This document shows, piece after piece, positions 1 through 11,707 of a stretch of 64,000 bases of DNA (positions within the stretch are counted from its first letter, which is position 1; every line of letters begins with the position of its first letter). The stretch is taken from the NCBI GenBank assembly GCA_030278955.1, contig JAOANR010000006.1, positions 32,577,383-32,641,382 of the forward strand. Reading direction: 5' to 3'. A program made the translations under genes and the position numbers. This stretch comes from Hygrophila difformis (lineage: Eukaryota; Streptophyta; Magnoliopsida; Lamiales; Acanthaceae). The notes under the pieces are model-generated. The model was not told the origin of the DNA. It worked only from the letters and a program-made list of their open reading frames with translations, and made no database searches.

Positions 1-1770
1 GAAGCATAAGTGAAAGCCAAAAGCAGAAGCAGGTAACTTTTGTGTTTGGATGGAATGTTTGAAAACCAGCTTTTTTTTCAAAAGTGTGTTTGGATATGTA
101 AAAGTGAAAAGTGCTTTTGAAATGTGTAAATTACCAAAAAGGATATGCTATTTATATATAATAGTATATATTTATAGTATAATTAAAATAAATTAATAGG
201 GGCCCGTTTGGATTGGCTTTTGAAAAAAGCAGAAGCCAAAAGCAGAAGTAGAAGTAAAAGCCCCATTTGGATTGGCTTTTAAAAAAAGCAGAAGGCAAAA
301 GCAGAAGCAGAAGTGAAAGCCAAAAGCAGAAGCAGGTGACTTTTGTGTTTGGATGGAATGTTTGAAAAGCAACTTTTTTTCAAAAGTGTGTTTGGATATG
401 TAAAAGTGAAAAGTGCTTTTGAAATGTGTAAATTACCAAAAAGGATATGCTATTTATATATAATAGTATATATTTATAGTGTAATTAAAATAAATTAATA
501 GGGGCATTTATGACTTTGCACACATTACTAGGTGCTTTTGGCTTCTGCTTTTCGGAGAAGCAGCCCCAGAAGTACTTTTGCAGCTTTTTGATGTGCTTTT
601 GCTTTTTCTAAAAAGCCAAAACAAAAGCCATTACAATCACCCCCGTTTGGAATGGCTTCTAGAGCCTGTTTGGAATGGCTTTTTTCAAGTGCTTTTGGCT
701 TTTGCTTCTGCCAAAAGCACTTTTGAAGAAAAAAGAGTATTTGTTTTGGCTTTTTAGAAAAAGCAAAAGCACCTCGAAAAGCTGCAAAAGTGCTTCTGGG
801 AGAAGCAGCCCCAGGGGTGCTTCTCCGAAAAGCAGAAGCCAAAAGCACCTAGTAATGCGTGCAAAGTCTTAAATGCCCCTACTACTTAATATAAATTACA
901 TTATAAATATATCTTATTCTCATATAAAAAGTATGTCCTTTTTGGTAATTACTTCATTTCAAAAGCACTTTTTACTTTTACACATCCAAACACACTTTTA
1001 AGAAAAAGCTGCTTTTCATCCAAACACAAAAGTTACCTGCTTCTGCTTTTGGCTTTCACTTCTGCTTCTGCTTTTGGCTTCTGCTTTTTTCAAAAGTCAA
1101 TCCAAACGGGCCCCTAGAGAGGTGCTTTTGGCTTTTGATTCTGCCAAAAGCACATCTAATTGAAATTAGGTGTTTGTTTTGGCTTTTAAGAAAAAGCAAA
1201 AACACATCGAAAAGCCAAAAAAGTGCTTCTGGGAAAAGCAGCCCAGGGGGTGCTTCTCCCAAAAGCAGAAGCCAAAAGCACCTCGTAAAATGTGCATGGA
1301 CTTAAATACCCCCACTACTTAATATAAATTACACTATAAATATATCTTATTATCATACTCCCTCCGTTTTTTTTAACTTCTCCACTTCTTCACTGCACGC
1401 AATCCAATGTACGTTTTTAATCATTAATAACTCAAATTATATACAAGTAAAAATTATAAAAAATTGACATTATAAATCTACGCGATTAGACAAATCCAAC
1501 AAGATCTCAATTGACTATGTTTTATCATACACAACTATACTAAAGAGTTGAATCAAAGTTACTTAATGAATAGTATCAACTATTCAAAGGGTAAAGATAT
1601 TAAAAAACGGAGGGAGTATTAAGTATCACGTCCTTTTTGGTAATTACTACATTCCAAAAGCACTTTTCATTTATTCATCCAAACATATTTTTTAGAAAAA
1701 GTCGCTTTTCAAACATTCCATCCAAACACAAAAACATACTTTTGCTTTTGACTTCTGCTTCTGCTTCTAC
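1..1770. mobile_element. Nested cluster of short non-autonomous TIR elements (GCCCGTTTGGA ends)
   Basis: The stretch is built from repeated AAAAGCAGAAG and CTTCTGCTTTT blocks. One copy is bounded by GGGGCCCGTTTGGATT at 199 and its inverted form ending at 1114. About 195 bp at 3-198 recur almost unchanged at 312-505, so copies are nested or duplicated. Flanks of the 199-1114 copy are TA on both sides. The ends look like PIF/Harbinger or hAT type MITEs, but I cannot assign the superfamily. No coding potential is visible; the open frames are products of the repeats. The left part runs off the window. Confidence 0.65.
1358..1616. mobile_element. Stowaway-like MITE inserted in the TIR cluster
   Basis: The element begins CTCCCTCCGT and ends with the inverted ACGGAGGGAG, flanked by TA on both sides, which is the Tc1/mariner (Stowaway) signature. 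The interrupted host sequence can be followed across it: TATATCTTAT before and GTCCTTTTTGGTAATTAC after match the uninterrupted copy near 907-950. It is therefore younger than the cluster. Related internal sequence is at 21917-22169 and 48924-49161. Confidence 0.85.
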
Positions 1771-1898
1771 TATTGTCAGTTGGTTTGAGTGGTTATAAAA
1801 TTCTAAAATAAATCAATTTTTGTCACAATAATTGGTTTGACTGATTATAGAGCTCGAGATATTTAAGTAATACTCCTAACAATTGGTTTGAATGGTTA
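1771..1898. repeat. Left part of a diverged tandem repeat (TTGGTTTGAGTGGTTATAGA units)
   Basis: Units start near TTGGTTTGANTGGTTATA and carry ATTTAAGTAAT further on. The same units resume at 4838-5250, so the array is split by the Helitron between them. No coding sequence is seen. Confidence 0.6.
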
Positions 1899-2335
1899 TC
1901 TATATAATAAATCCTGAATACTTTTTGGCATGTGCAGACTGTATTGCCCTTATTAAATATACTTCATCCTTTTTAATTTTAAGGATTATACAGTAATTAT
2001 GCCTTAAGTTTCCACGTAAACGCTGATTAATCATTCAGAATCGTACAGTCATCTAAATTATTTACACGTCAGCATTGAATCATCTTACTTGCCAAGTCAT
2101 CAATCTTTTAAATCTTATATTTAGATGATAAATCTATTTATTAGTATAAGAAAATCTTGAAAAAATCTTTTCATATATTTTAAAAAGATATAATAATATA
2201 TTTGATATTTATAATGAATTTAGTTAAACAATATATTATATTAGATAATAAATCTATTTGTTTGTATAAGAAAATCTTTCTATATATTTTAAAAAGATAT
2301 GAACTAAAAATAAATTATAATATATTTGATATTTA

Positions 2336-3413
2336 TCTATATAATAAATCCTGAATACTTTATGGCATATACTTCATCCTTTTTAATTTTAAGGATTATA
2401 CAGTAATTATGCCTTAAGTTTCCACGTAAACGCTGATTAATCATTCAGAAACGTACAGTCATCTAAATTAATTACACGTCAGCGCTGAATCATCCTACTT
2501 GCCAAGTCATCAATATTTTAAATCTTATATTTAGATAATAAATCTATTTATTAGTATAAGAAAATATTGAAAAAATCTTTTCATATATTTTAAAAAGATA
2601 TAATAATATATTTGATATTTATAATGAATTTAGTTAAACAATATATTATATTAGATAATAAATCTATTTGTTTGTATAAGAAAATCTTTCTATATATTTT
2701 AAAAAGATATGAACTAAAAATAAATTATAATATATTTGATATTTATTACGAATATAATTAAATCAATATATTATAAATTATTTATTTGAATAATTTATAT
2801 AATATTAATTATATTAAAATTCAAGCCTATTATACATAATATACATAAAATAAACACTACATAAAAATTTTTTTAAAAAAAAGTATTTCATCAGTAAAAA
2901 AAATTAATATATTATTTTATGTACATAAAAATTAATATCATAATAATTTATCTTTTACATATATTTATTAGTCATTAATCTATTGTCTAATTATTAATAC
3001 TACCACTGTTCCTTTTTATATAAATATAATATATAAATCAACATATTTTTGCGGGTGGAGTGAGTTAGAAAGACGAATGTTTTAATATACTTAATCAATT
3101 TAATTATACATATAATATTTATAGTAATAGGGGTGGTAATTATGAATTAATTTCTATTTATATTTTATTTACATAACAAATTGAATTATACTTTTCTTTT
3201 TGGTGAAACCGGGTATAATTGAATAATACTTGGTATATGTATTATGAAAAAAAATCTTCTGTCATTTTGAAAAAAATAGAAATTATATTTTATTAAAAAT
3301 TCTGTTTTCATAAATATACTAAAATAATAATATATAATTTTAAATTAATTGAGTTAATAAGTTTGTATTAAAAAACAGTAATACCCGTGCGCGAAGCGCG
3401 GGTGAAAATCTAG
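2336..3413 (+). mobile_element. Inner non-autonomous Helitron
   Basis: The element starts TCTATATAATAAATCC after an A and ends AAAATCTAG before a T. A hairpin, CCCGTGCGCGAAGCGCGGG, sits at 3384-3402. Its first about 410 bp repeat 1899-2335 with few differences (the earlier copy has about 25 extra bases near 1930-1955), so two members of one family lie head to tail. It has no gene. Confidence 0.8.
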
Positions 3414-3423
3414 TACATATAAT

Positions 3424-3927
3424 TAGGGGTGAAAGCGCTATGGTCCGACCGATCCGTTGCCGTATCCGATTATATTTGAATCCGAATCTGTATCCGACTA
3501 TATATTTTAATATTCGTACTAGAATTCCAATCCGAATTTAATATCTGCATTCTTCTTCGTGTCCGAAGATATCTGACCGTATCCGAAAATATTCGATCGT
3601 ATCCGAAAATTGATAGGATATTTATCCATATTTTAAATATGGATATCCGAATATATTAAAATGTTAGTATTTATTAATTAAAAATTATCAATAATTATAA
3701 AAATATCAAATTATCCGATAATTTTTATTTTCAAGAAAGATTATAAAAAATTATCTGATAAACTGTATCCAATTGAATTCGTATCTGACATGTATTCGTA
3801 TCCGGAAAATATTCGAATTCGTATTCATATCCAGAATATTCGTATTCGATCCGAATCCGAGAAAAAGAATGTGGGATAATATTCGTATCCGATACTATCC
3901 GACAGTATTCGTACCATTTCATCCCTA
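3424..3927. mobile_element. hAT-type MITE (TAGGGGTGAAA ends, 8-bp TSD)
   Basis: Ends are TAGGGGTGAAA and TTTCATCCCTA, with an exact 8-bp duplication CATATAAT at 3416-3423 and 3928-3935. The interior is filled with variants of TATCCGAATC in both orientations. It lies 10 bp beyond the inner Helitron end. There is no transposase. Confidence 0.9.
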
Positions 3928-4837
3928 CATATAATATAATATAATATAATATGATAATTATTAATATATTCATGATTATATTTGTATCAGTCACTCCATA
4001 TTTATGTAAAAAATGTTCTAAGATTATTAACATTATTTTTGGGAAGTTGAAGCCAGATAACAAAATAAAAAGAAAATAAAGGAAAAAAACAACAAAAAGA
4101 GGTGTCCAAAAATCATAAATGAAAAAAATGAGCTAAGACTTAGGCTCTTAGGAACTACACGTCGGAAGAATCCGCCGCTAACGCCCCGTGCGTGAGGTCT
4201 GAAAGAATGCCGAAGTAGTGTAAAATTCTTCTAGAGATGCACCACATTTTGCTAACAATCCACAACCATTTTATCCTCGCAAAGTAAATGGTGAACTGAA
4301 TATCGATCAAAGACGTCTCTCTGGTGTTTAATCTGATGCTAGAGCGGAGCCAGGGGTGGGAGGCAGGCCATTGGTCAAGGAGTCCAATAGCATTATTAGA
4401 ATGTAATATATAATCATAAATTAACATATAAAAATATAAAATAGAGTTAAAATTAAAAGATGAAAATACTAAATAATATCATTTACAAATTAAGTAATGA
4501 TTACAAATTTATTTAGAAATGTAAATTAAAAAATGTAAAATGAAATATATTACAAAATTCGTATCAAGCAAATTTTACTGTAAATTTATAAATTAAGTAA
4601 TGTAAAATCAAATTGATTATGGGCTAAATCAATCAAACAACAATATTAAAAAATAACTTAATTGACAAAGTGGATAAACCACTTTGTCACATTTTTTTCT
4701 CAATAATGTGGTAAAAAAATTGGCATGAACCAAACTTTATATAATAAAATATTTGAATTTTAAAATATTATGTTATTTTTAAAATATATATATATATAAA
4801 CTTTACTTCCCGCGCAATGCGCGGGCGTGTATACTAG

Positions 4838-5250
4838 TAGTAGTAGAATTCTAAAAGGGAAAACTGTTTTCCCACAAAGTTGGTTGGAGTGGTTATAGAA
4901 CTCGACCCATTTAAGTAATGTCAACAGTTGGTTTGAGTGGATATAGAATTCTCTTTTTTTTTTTTTTACTGAACAGTCTGTACAGACTAGGAAATGGTTG
5001 GTGCGAGCCCATGCCACACAAATTACAGAGGAGAATAAAAGGAATGGATAGCAGGTGGGAAATCGAATTTCCAACCCTCCGTTGGAAGTCAAGTGACTTA
5101 ACTACTTGGACTAAGTCCTCATCCGTTATAGAATTCTAAAATAGCGTATTTTTTTCACAAATGGTTTGAATTGTTGTAGAACTTAACAGTTGATTTGAAT
5201 GATTACAAGTTCGAGTCATTTATTTTGAGCAATCCCTCGGTTGAGTTATT
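4838..5250. repeat. Right part of the tandem repeat interrupted by the Helitron and a SINE
   Basis: Units such as GTTGGTTTGAGTGGATATAG and GTTGATTTGAATGATTACA continue the array seen at 1771-1898. A SINE is inserted at 4953-5126. From 5251 to 5523 only AT-rich sequence without recognisable features follows. Confidence 0.55.
4953..5126 (-). mobile_element. tRNA-derived SINE, full-length-like
   Basis: On the minus strand the element starts GATGAGGACTTAGTCC, has a degenerate pol III B box (GAAATTCGATTTCC) and ends CTAGTCTGTACAGACTGTTC plus an oligo-A tail. An 11-bp TSD TATAGAATTCT is present at 4942-4952 and 5127-5137. The 3' palindrome AGTCT-GTAC-AGACT (4975-4988) resembles the 3' hairpin of the LINEs in this window. 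It is the same family as 17314-17460. Confidence 0.85.
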
Positions 5251-5560
5251 ATGAACGAGGCTACAATTGGGTCTAATAAATGAACACAACATAATATAAC
5301 ACCAAGAATTGAGATTAAAAACTAGACAAAAGATTTTGAAAATTTTTTATACAAATATATTATTTCAAAAATCTTACTGGTCCATTCAATTAAGAGAAAA
5401 CATAAAATACAGAAAATTATATAAAAAAATATATATACTATAAAATAAAATTTAATAATATATTTTAATAAATAAAATAATAAAAATAAAAATGAAAACT
5501 AAAAAAAAAAATTTAATTAAATTAAAGATTAATTTATAAAAAAAAAAAAAAAGGTTTTCC

Positions 5561-7062
5561 ATGGTGGGCGGCGCTAGGGTTAGGGTTCCGAGGGGTACTC
5601 GCGCACGGGAGCCTCTGCCACCGGACAAGGATGCATGTGGGGATGGTGATGGGGGGGATTGCTCCATGGAAGATGCTGTGGGGAAAGGACAAGGCTTTAC
5701 GCATGGAGGTTCCGTTGGAGGGACTGACCTGGGGGACTCGTCGTATAGGGATGTGCTGCAGGGGAAGGAGGCGAGGGAGGAGATTGATGAGGAGGAATTC
5801 TCACGTGATTTGTTGGCCGAGAATCTAATCACGACGTCGATGGATGAGGGAAAGACGGGTCTTTTGAAATTCACCATAGACGAGAGGGTTTTTAAGGAGG
5901 CATGTCGGCCATGGGAGGGCGCCTTGGTGCTTAAAGTGTTGGGGATCAACGTGGGGTATTTGACGCTCAAAGACAGGTTAACTAGGATGTGGAGTCTGCA
6001 AGGGGGGTTTGTACTCATTGGAGTTGGGCATGGCTGCTATGTCGCCCGGTTTGATCAGGAAGAGGATAGGGACAAGGTTATGACAGGAGGGCCATGGATG
6101 ATTTTTGATCACTACGTGGCGGTCATGGCATGGTCGAGAGACTTCGATCCTGCCAAGACTCAGGTTAATAAGACGTTTGTATGGGCGAGGATGTATGGTT
6201 TGTCAATGCCACAGTTTAGGAGAGATATCCTTACGGCTTTGGCCTCGGGGATTGGGCGTGTGATCAAGTTTGATAAAGCCACGTTGACTACGAATAGGGG
6301 GAGTTTGCCAGGGTGTGCGTGGAGTTGGATTTGAATCAGCCAATGCGGGGGATATTTTTGGCGAATGATACTTGTGTCCGGGTAGCGTATGAGGGTTTGC
6401 ACTTAATTTGCACTTCCTGTGGATATTATGGGCACTTCAAGCGTGACTGTCCGAGGGTAGCTGAAAACCCGAAGGACTGCTCACAGGCGAATGAGGAGAA
6501 TGCTCAGGGAGTGACGGGAGATGGGGTGGCTGCGAATAAGGGTAAAGGGAAGGAGGGGGATGGCATGGCCATAGATCCTGCTGTGGTGAGTAGTGCGGAG
6601 GCGGAGTATGGGGAGTGGACGACGGTGGTCAGGAAGCATAATAAACCATCGAAGAAGGTTAACACTGGTACGGTGGCACTGGTTGCAAAGGGTCAAGATG
6701 AGGAGTTGCCAGAAGTGGTTCCTGAGATGCCGGTGGAGGAAATAGTGCGTCGGGGGAACAGTATGCGTCGATAGGGCGTGGATGAGCGGCTGGCCAAGCC
6801 ATCATCCTCCAAGGGGGGTGCACTGGTGTTGGCTGGGGGCACACATGCAGTGGGCCATAGCTTCAAGAGGCCTAGGACTGCGGATGGGGGGGACGTGCAT
6901 GGTGAGGTGCTTGGTGAATATGGAGTTACGGGAGATGATCGCGGCAACCCTAAACCCCTACTTCGACTCACGGCTGGCGTGGCTTGGGGTGGACGTGACA
7001 GGGAAAGCGAGGAGGGTGATCGGGAAAGTTGGGCGGATGCGGATGATGAGAGTGTCCATTAG
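5561..7062 (+). pseudogene. LINE copy 1 ORF1 (DUF4283 RNA-binding protein), frameshifted
   Basis: ORF1 of plant L1 elements encodes a nucleic-acid chaperone that coats the element RNA. A DUF4283 domain (about 5865-6270, with GGPWMIFDHYVAVMAW) is followed by a CCHC zinc knuckle CTSCGYYGHFKRDC at 6409-6450. Compared with copy 3, one G is missing in the G-run near 6300, which ends the first frame at 6334, and the knuckle half continues in another frame. A TAG replaces TCG at 6772-6774 before the C-terminal third, and the stop is at 7060-7062. The frame starts at ATG 5561 directly after GGTTTTCC, the first bases of the element. Confidence 0.9.
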
Positions 7063-7095
7063 GGCGGGGGTGTCGTACTTGTATTAATATAATTA

Positions 7096-10000
7096 ATGTT
7101 TAAAGATTTTACAGTTGTTACGTGGAATGTGTGCGGAATTTTGAGTCGTACGGCTCAACGTTGGCTCGGTGAGTTGGTGAGGGACCATAGACCGGACATC
7201 TTGTGTCTTATGGAACCTAGGGGTAAATTTGTTCGGGTCCAGGGCGTCTTGAATAGGTTGGGGTATCTGCCGGTTCACATTATTGAGACGACCGGGATGG
7301 GGGGTGGCCTTTGGGTCCTTCAGTCGATGGCGTGTATGGGTTTCCTGGTGACCCTGTGGGATGTCAGGTCCCGGATCGCTACTATTGAACTTTGTAAAGG
7401 GACTGCGCGATGGTTGTTTTCGGCCATCTATGCGGATCCTAACTACCAGCGGAGGAAAGGAACTTGGACGGATTTGCAGGTGGTTAGTGGATTGGTGGAT
7501 GGCCCTTGGCTAATTATGGGGGATTGGAATGAGATTATTGGTGAGGAAGAGGTGGATGGGGGAGTGTATTTAGCGGAGAGGGCGGCGGAGCTTCGAGGAG
7601 TTTTGGATGAGAGTCGGCTCTTGGAAGTCCCTACCGTCGGGCCGGCTTTTACCTGGACTCGCATGGCTGGGGGGGGAAGACGGATTAGTAAGAGGCTTGA
7701 TAGGGGTCGTGCGAATTTGGAGTGGGTGAATATGTTTGAGGAGGGTCGTATTGTTCACTTGCCTAGACTAGGCTCGGATCATTGCCCTTTAAAATTTATT
7801 TCTGGGGAAAGGAGGCAAGGGGCGATTCCGAGGCCGTTTAGGTGGGAAGCGGCTTGGAAAGTCCATGGGGGGTACAAGGGTGTGATCGGCGGATGTGTGG
7901 AGCGATTGGGTGGGGATCTCGCAGGGTTGCTTGGTGAGGTGCAACGCCAGTCCGTTGCTTTCAATAAGGACGTCTTTGGCAACATCAGAGATCGGAAAAG
8001 GAAGCTCAAAAACCGTATAATAGGGGTGGAGAAACGGCTTGTGCATGTAGATTCGGCATGGCTTCGGCGTTTGGAGGGGGAACTCAGGGCCGAATTGGAG
8101 GATTTGCTTGTGCAGGAGGAGCTATTATGGTATCAGAAGGCTCGTGACAAGTGGGTTAAGCAGGGAGACAGAAACACGAAGTACTTCCACGCCCGTACTA
8201 AGGTCCATCGAAAGAGGGGACGGATCTATGGTCTTCAAATTAATGATGAATTAGTACTGGATGAAGCAACCCTACAGCAACATGCGATTAATCACTTTAC
8301 TACTATGACTGCCGCGCACATTGAGGAGCCTGGAGGGGAAGCAGTGCCGCGGCTATTGCCGCTAAGCTAGCTTCAAATTGGAGTGTTGGCCGAGAAGCTT
8401 CGGCCGGAGGAAGTGGATGGTGCCATCAAGTCGATGAGGCCTTACGCGGCCCCAGGGCCGGATGGTTTCCCGGCTGCCTTCTTCGTGGAGTATTGGGATT
8501 TATTGAGGCCCTCCGTTGTGGCTATGGTCGACAGGGTGATGGAATCGCGCACACTGCCGAATGGCATAGCACATGCGCACATGTGCCTTCTTCCCAAAGT
8601 TGAAATCCCTACCAATATCTCGCAGTTTCGTCCCCTGATGCTTTGTAATGTGATGTTTAAAGTTATTACAAAAATACTTGTCCGGCGTATGAGGCCTATC
8701 TTAGTGGATGTTATTGGCCCTTTTCAGTCTGCATTTTTGCCAGGCCGAGGAACAGCTGATAATGCGGTGTTATTGCAGGAAATCATTGCCACAATGGAGC
8801 AGCCGAGGTCGACGTGTAAAGCAGTGGTCTATAAAATTGATTTGGCCAAAGCCTATGACACGGTTCGGTGGGCTTTTTGGAGAGTTGTCTCTATGAATTA
8901 GAGATTCCTCAAGGATGTCGGGAGATAATTATGGCGTGCGTTACTTCGGCTAGCTTCTCCATTCTTTGGAACGGATCGGCTATAGGGGATATCCGGGCGG
9001 GTCGTGGCCTAAGGCAAGGTGATCCCCTCTCGCCCTACCTGTTTGTTATTATTATGGAAAAGCTGTCTAGGCTCATATTGAATGAAGTGGAGTCGGGGAG
9101 ATGGAAGCAGCTGTCGCTTAGGCCTGGAGGGATGGGGGTCTCGCACTTGATGTTTGCAGACGACCTCATTTTATGTAGTAAGTTGCAAGAGGATAGCATT
9201 GGGTGCATTGCGGAGGTGATGCAGAGATTTGGTACAAGGTCTGGACTACGTATGAATGCCATGAAATCGAATGCTTTTTGTTCACCGTCGGCGGCCGACC
9301 ATGAGATCGCATGGGTGGAGGAGCGTCTAAATATCTCTGCTGTTCCAGAGATTGGCAAGTATCTAGGGTTTCCTATAATATATGGTCGGATGAAGATAAC
9401 TCACTTTGATGCAGTTTTCAAGAGACTTGAACAGCATTTTAGTGCTTGGTTGAGTTTCTTGCTTAACAAAGCGGGAAGAATTACGAAGGCCAGGGCAGTT
9501 TTGTCTGCTATCCCGGTGTATGTCATGCAAGTCCACATGATGCCTATGGGATTTTGTAATGCAATTGATAAGCTTGTGAGGAGGTGGATTTGGAAGGGGT
9601 GGATGGCCGCGGGCTACATCTAGTGGGTTGGCCGAAGATTACTCGGCCGCACAAGCATGGAGGCTTGGGCGTGAGGGCTTCTCATCATATGAATATTGCG
9701 TTACTTGGTCGTTTGCTATGGGATTTTTTGGTTAATCAGGATAAGCTATGGGTGCGTATGCTTCGAGACAAGTATGCAGTGGCGCCCGGGAGCTTTCCTC
9801 AGGATGTGTATAGGGGAACCAAGGTGTGGCGTGCTTTAATTAAGGTTGGTGAGATTTTAAGAAAAGGGTTTGGAGTGCGTATTGGTAATGGAGACAGTTC
9901 CCTGTGGTTTTCGGCTTGGTTAGAGGGTGCGTGTTTGGCGGACTCGGTGCCCTTCGTCCACACCAACGATTTACACCTACGAATTAAGGATCTTATTATT

Positions 10001-11158
10001 AATGGACAATGGAATCTTGAGCAGTTATATTCATGGCTATCGGCGGAGGTTAAGGACAAAATCAGAGGCATGCCAACCCCTCACCTCTCGCCCAATGCCT
10101 CGAACGTCTTGCAATGGAGAGGGGAGAGGCATGGCATGTACACGGTGAGGAGTGGTTACTGGTGGTTGGCAGGCGAGGAGGAGGGATCGCATGGGTGGAG
10201 TTGGATATGGCAGGGGTGGATTCCGGAGAAACTAGGGTTTCTATGTTGGCTTCTTGGCCATGGAGCTTTACCATGCAATAGCATGCGACATAGGAGGGGG
10301 CTGGCGGCGTCGCCACTATGTATTATTTGTGGAGGCGCGGAGGAGTCCTGGAAGCATATATTCTTTCAATGCCCATGGGTGAGATACCTTTGGATGGCTA
10401 AAGGTGTGTCGATTGTGGGGTTTGAGAATGATGTTCATGATGGAGATGTTAGACATTGGTGTGAGTGGGCTACAAAGACATGGGGGGCGGAGTTCCTTGC
10501 GATGATGTGGGTGATTTGGTGTGAACGGAATAAGAGGGTCTTCACAGGAGAGAGGAGTCGTCAGGATGAATTATTGCAGAGAGCTAGTAGCTTGTGTGTG
10601 GCGATGGAGAGATCTCGGAGTCGGACACGACCACCGCGGCAGGTTCGTGTGGTTCGGTGGATTGAGGAAGGCGTGGAAGGGGTGATACTCCATTCCGACG
10701 GTTGTGTACTGGAGGGGCCTCGCAAGTCGGGGTTCGGAGCGGTGTTGCGGTCGCATGACGAAGCCTGGCTTGGGGGATGTGGTGGTTAGCTTGGGAAGCG
10801 AGGGATAGTGGAAGTGGAGCTCTTGGCGCTGTGGTACGGGCTGGTGTTGGCAAGGAATAAGGGCGTGGAGGTGCGGTGTTGCTATGTTGATTCGGCGGAG
10901 GTGGTGCGGCTTGTTCGGAAGGATGGGCAACAGCGACATTACCTTTGGCCGCTCATCAAGGACGTTAGGGAGGAGCTTGGAAGCGGGTATGGGGATCGGG
11001 TCCGGCATGTATGTCGGGAAGGCAACCAAGTAGCGGATGCCTGTGCGCGAAGAGCTGCGGATAAGGAGGAGTTTTACACTACATGGGAATTTCCTCCAGA
11101 CGACGTCAGGGGACTGGTGGAACAAGATGAAGCCGGAGCAGTGTTTGAAAGGCGTTAG
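7096..11158 (+). pseudogene. LINE copy 1 ORF2 (endonuclease / reverse transcriptase / RNase H), broken
   Basis: ORF2 carries out target-primed reverse transcription. In order: apurinic-type endonuclease (7096-7800, with TWNVCG, MEPRGK, GDWNE and SDHCP), a basic linker (QGDRNTKYFHARTK at about 8160), reverse transcriptase (8440-9600; FLPGRGTADNA, GLRQGDPLSPYLF, catalytic FADD at 9153-9164), zf-RVT (10190-10400) and an RVT_3 RNase H (10680-11150). Lesions relative to copy 3 are TAG at 8368-8370, a missing A near 8874, a shift near 9600 and TAG at 10787-10789. It begins 33 bp after the ORF1 stop. Confidence 0.92.
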
Positions 11159-11275
11159 ACTCTAAATGTGTTAGCTTGGTTGTTTTTTTGTGGTTTTTGT
11201 TTTTTCGTTCCTTTTTATTTTGCTTTGCTAGCCTCTTTAGGCTGTGTCACCCAAAAAAAAAGATTAATTTATAAA

Positions 11276-11534
11276 CATTAAAAATTGTTTGGCAACTTAA
11301 CAAATAACGGGCACGATTTTTTTCTAAACCCTAAATTTGAAATCCGGCAAGCCCCAACAGTTATAAGAATCTAAATTCTATCAAATGAAAAATTTTCATA
11401 GATCCAAAATTCCAGCAAATAAAACGGGCCTAAATTTATGATGATTAAAAATATCAATTGAAAATATTTGTAAAAATATCATTGATATGGAAAGTTTGAG
11501 AGTTAAAATTTTAGAATGTAAATCTATATATCTA

Positions 11535-11605
<71 letters not shown>

Positions 11606-11695
11606 TTTAAGGATAGATAGTAAATGTCTATTTTCTATGTTTTATTTTAATTTTAATGTTTACAAGTCATTTAAAATATAGAAAAATTCGAAAAG
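11276..11695. other. AT-rich spacer between LINE copies 1 and 2
   Basis: No gene is seen. It contains the (ATT)n microsatellite listed separately. Confidence 0.6.
11536..11603. repeat. (ATT)n microsatellite
   Basis: About 22 uninterrupted ATT units. Confidence 0.97.
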
Positions 11696-11707
11696 GTGAA
11701 GAAAAAT

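Larger units (their letters stand above)
1899..4837 (+). mobile_element. Outer non-autonomous Helitron (composite, with nested insertions)
   Basis: The left end TCTATATAATAAATCC follows an A and the right end GTATACTAG is followed by T, the A^T insertion preference and TC...CTRR ends of Helitrons. A perfect 7-bp-stem GC hairpin, CCCGCGC-AAT-GCGCGGG, lies at 4809-4825, twelve bases before the 3' end. The flanks join as GGTTA + TAG..GAATTCTAAA, matching a unit of the surrounding tandem repeat. No Rep/helicase gene is present. It contains the second Helitron 2336-3413 and the hAT MITE 3424-3927; 3928-4837 is AT-rich Helitron remainder without genes. That 1899 and 4837 belong to one element is an inference from the flanks. 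Confidence 0.65.
5541..11260 (+). mobile_element. LINE copy 1 (plant L1 type), full length but inactive
   Basis: The element is bounded by a 15-17 bp TSD containing AGATTAATTTATAAA (5524-5540 and 11259-11275) and ends GCTAGCCTCTTTAGGCTGTGTCACCC plus oligo-A. It encodes ORF1 (DUF4283 and CCHC knuckle) and ORF2 (endonuclease, reverse transcriptase, zf-RVT, RNase H). It is nearly identical to copy 3 at 32607-38319, but the TSDs differ, so the two inserted independently. Both ORFs are broken. The 5' end lies only about 10-20 nt before the ORF1 ATG. Confidence 0.93.

Noticed and set aside
3384..3402. GC hairpin CCCGTGCGCGAAGCGCGGG as a transcription terminator
   Set aside because: No T-run follows and it is placed just before CTAG^T, the Helitron 3' signature; the same arrangement recurs at 4809-4837.
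3731..4063. Minus-strand 110-codon frame rich in EYEYSGYEYEFEY
   Set aside because: Translation of the TATCCG/CGGATA repeats of the hAT MITE, not a protein gene.
5452..6018. Long minus-strand frame opposite LINE ORF1
   Set aside because: It overlaps the DUF4283 coding sequence and recurs opposite copy 3 only because those copies are identical; the sense frame has clear domains.
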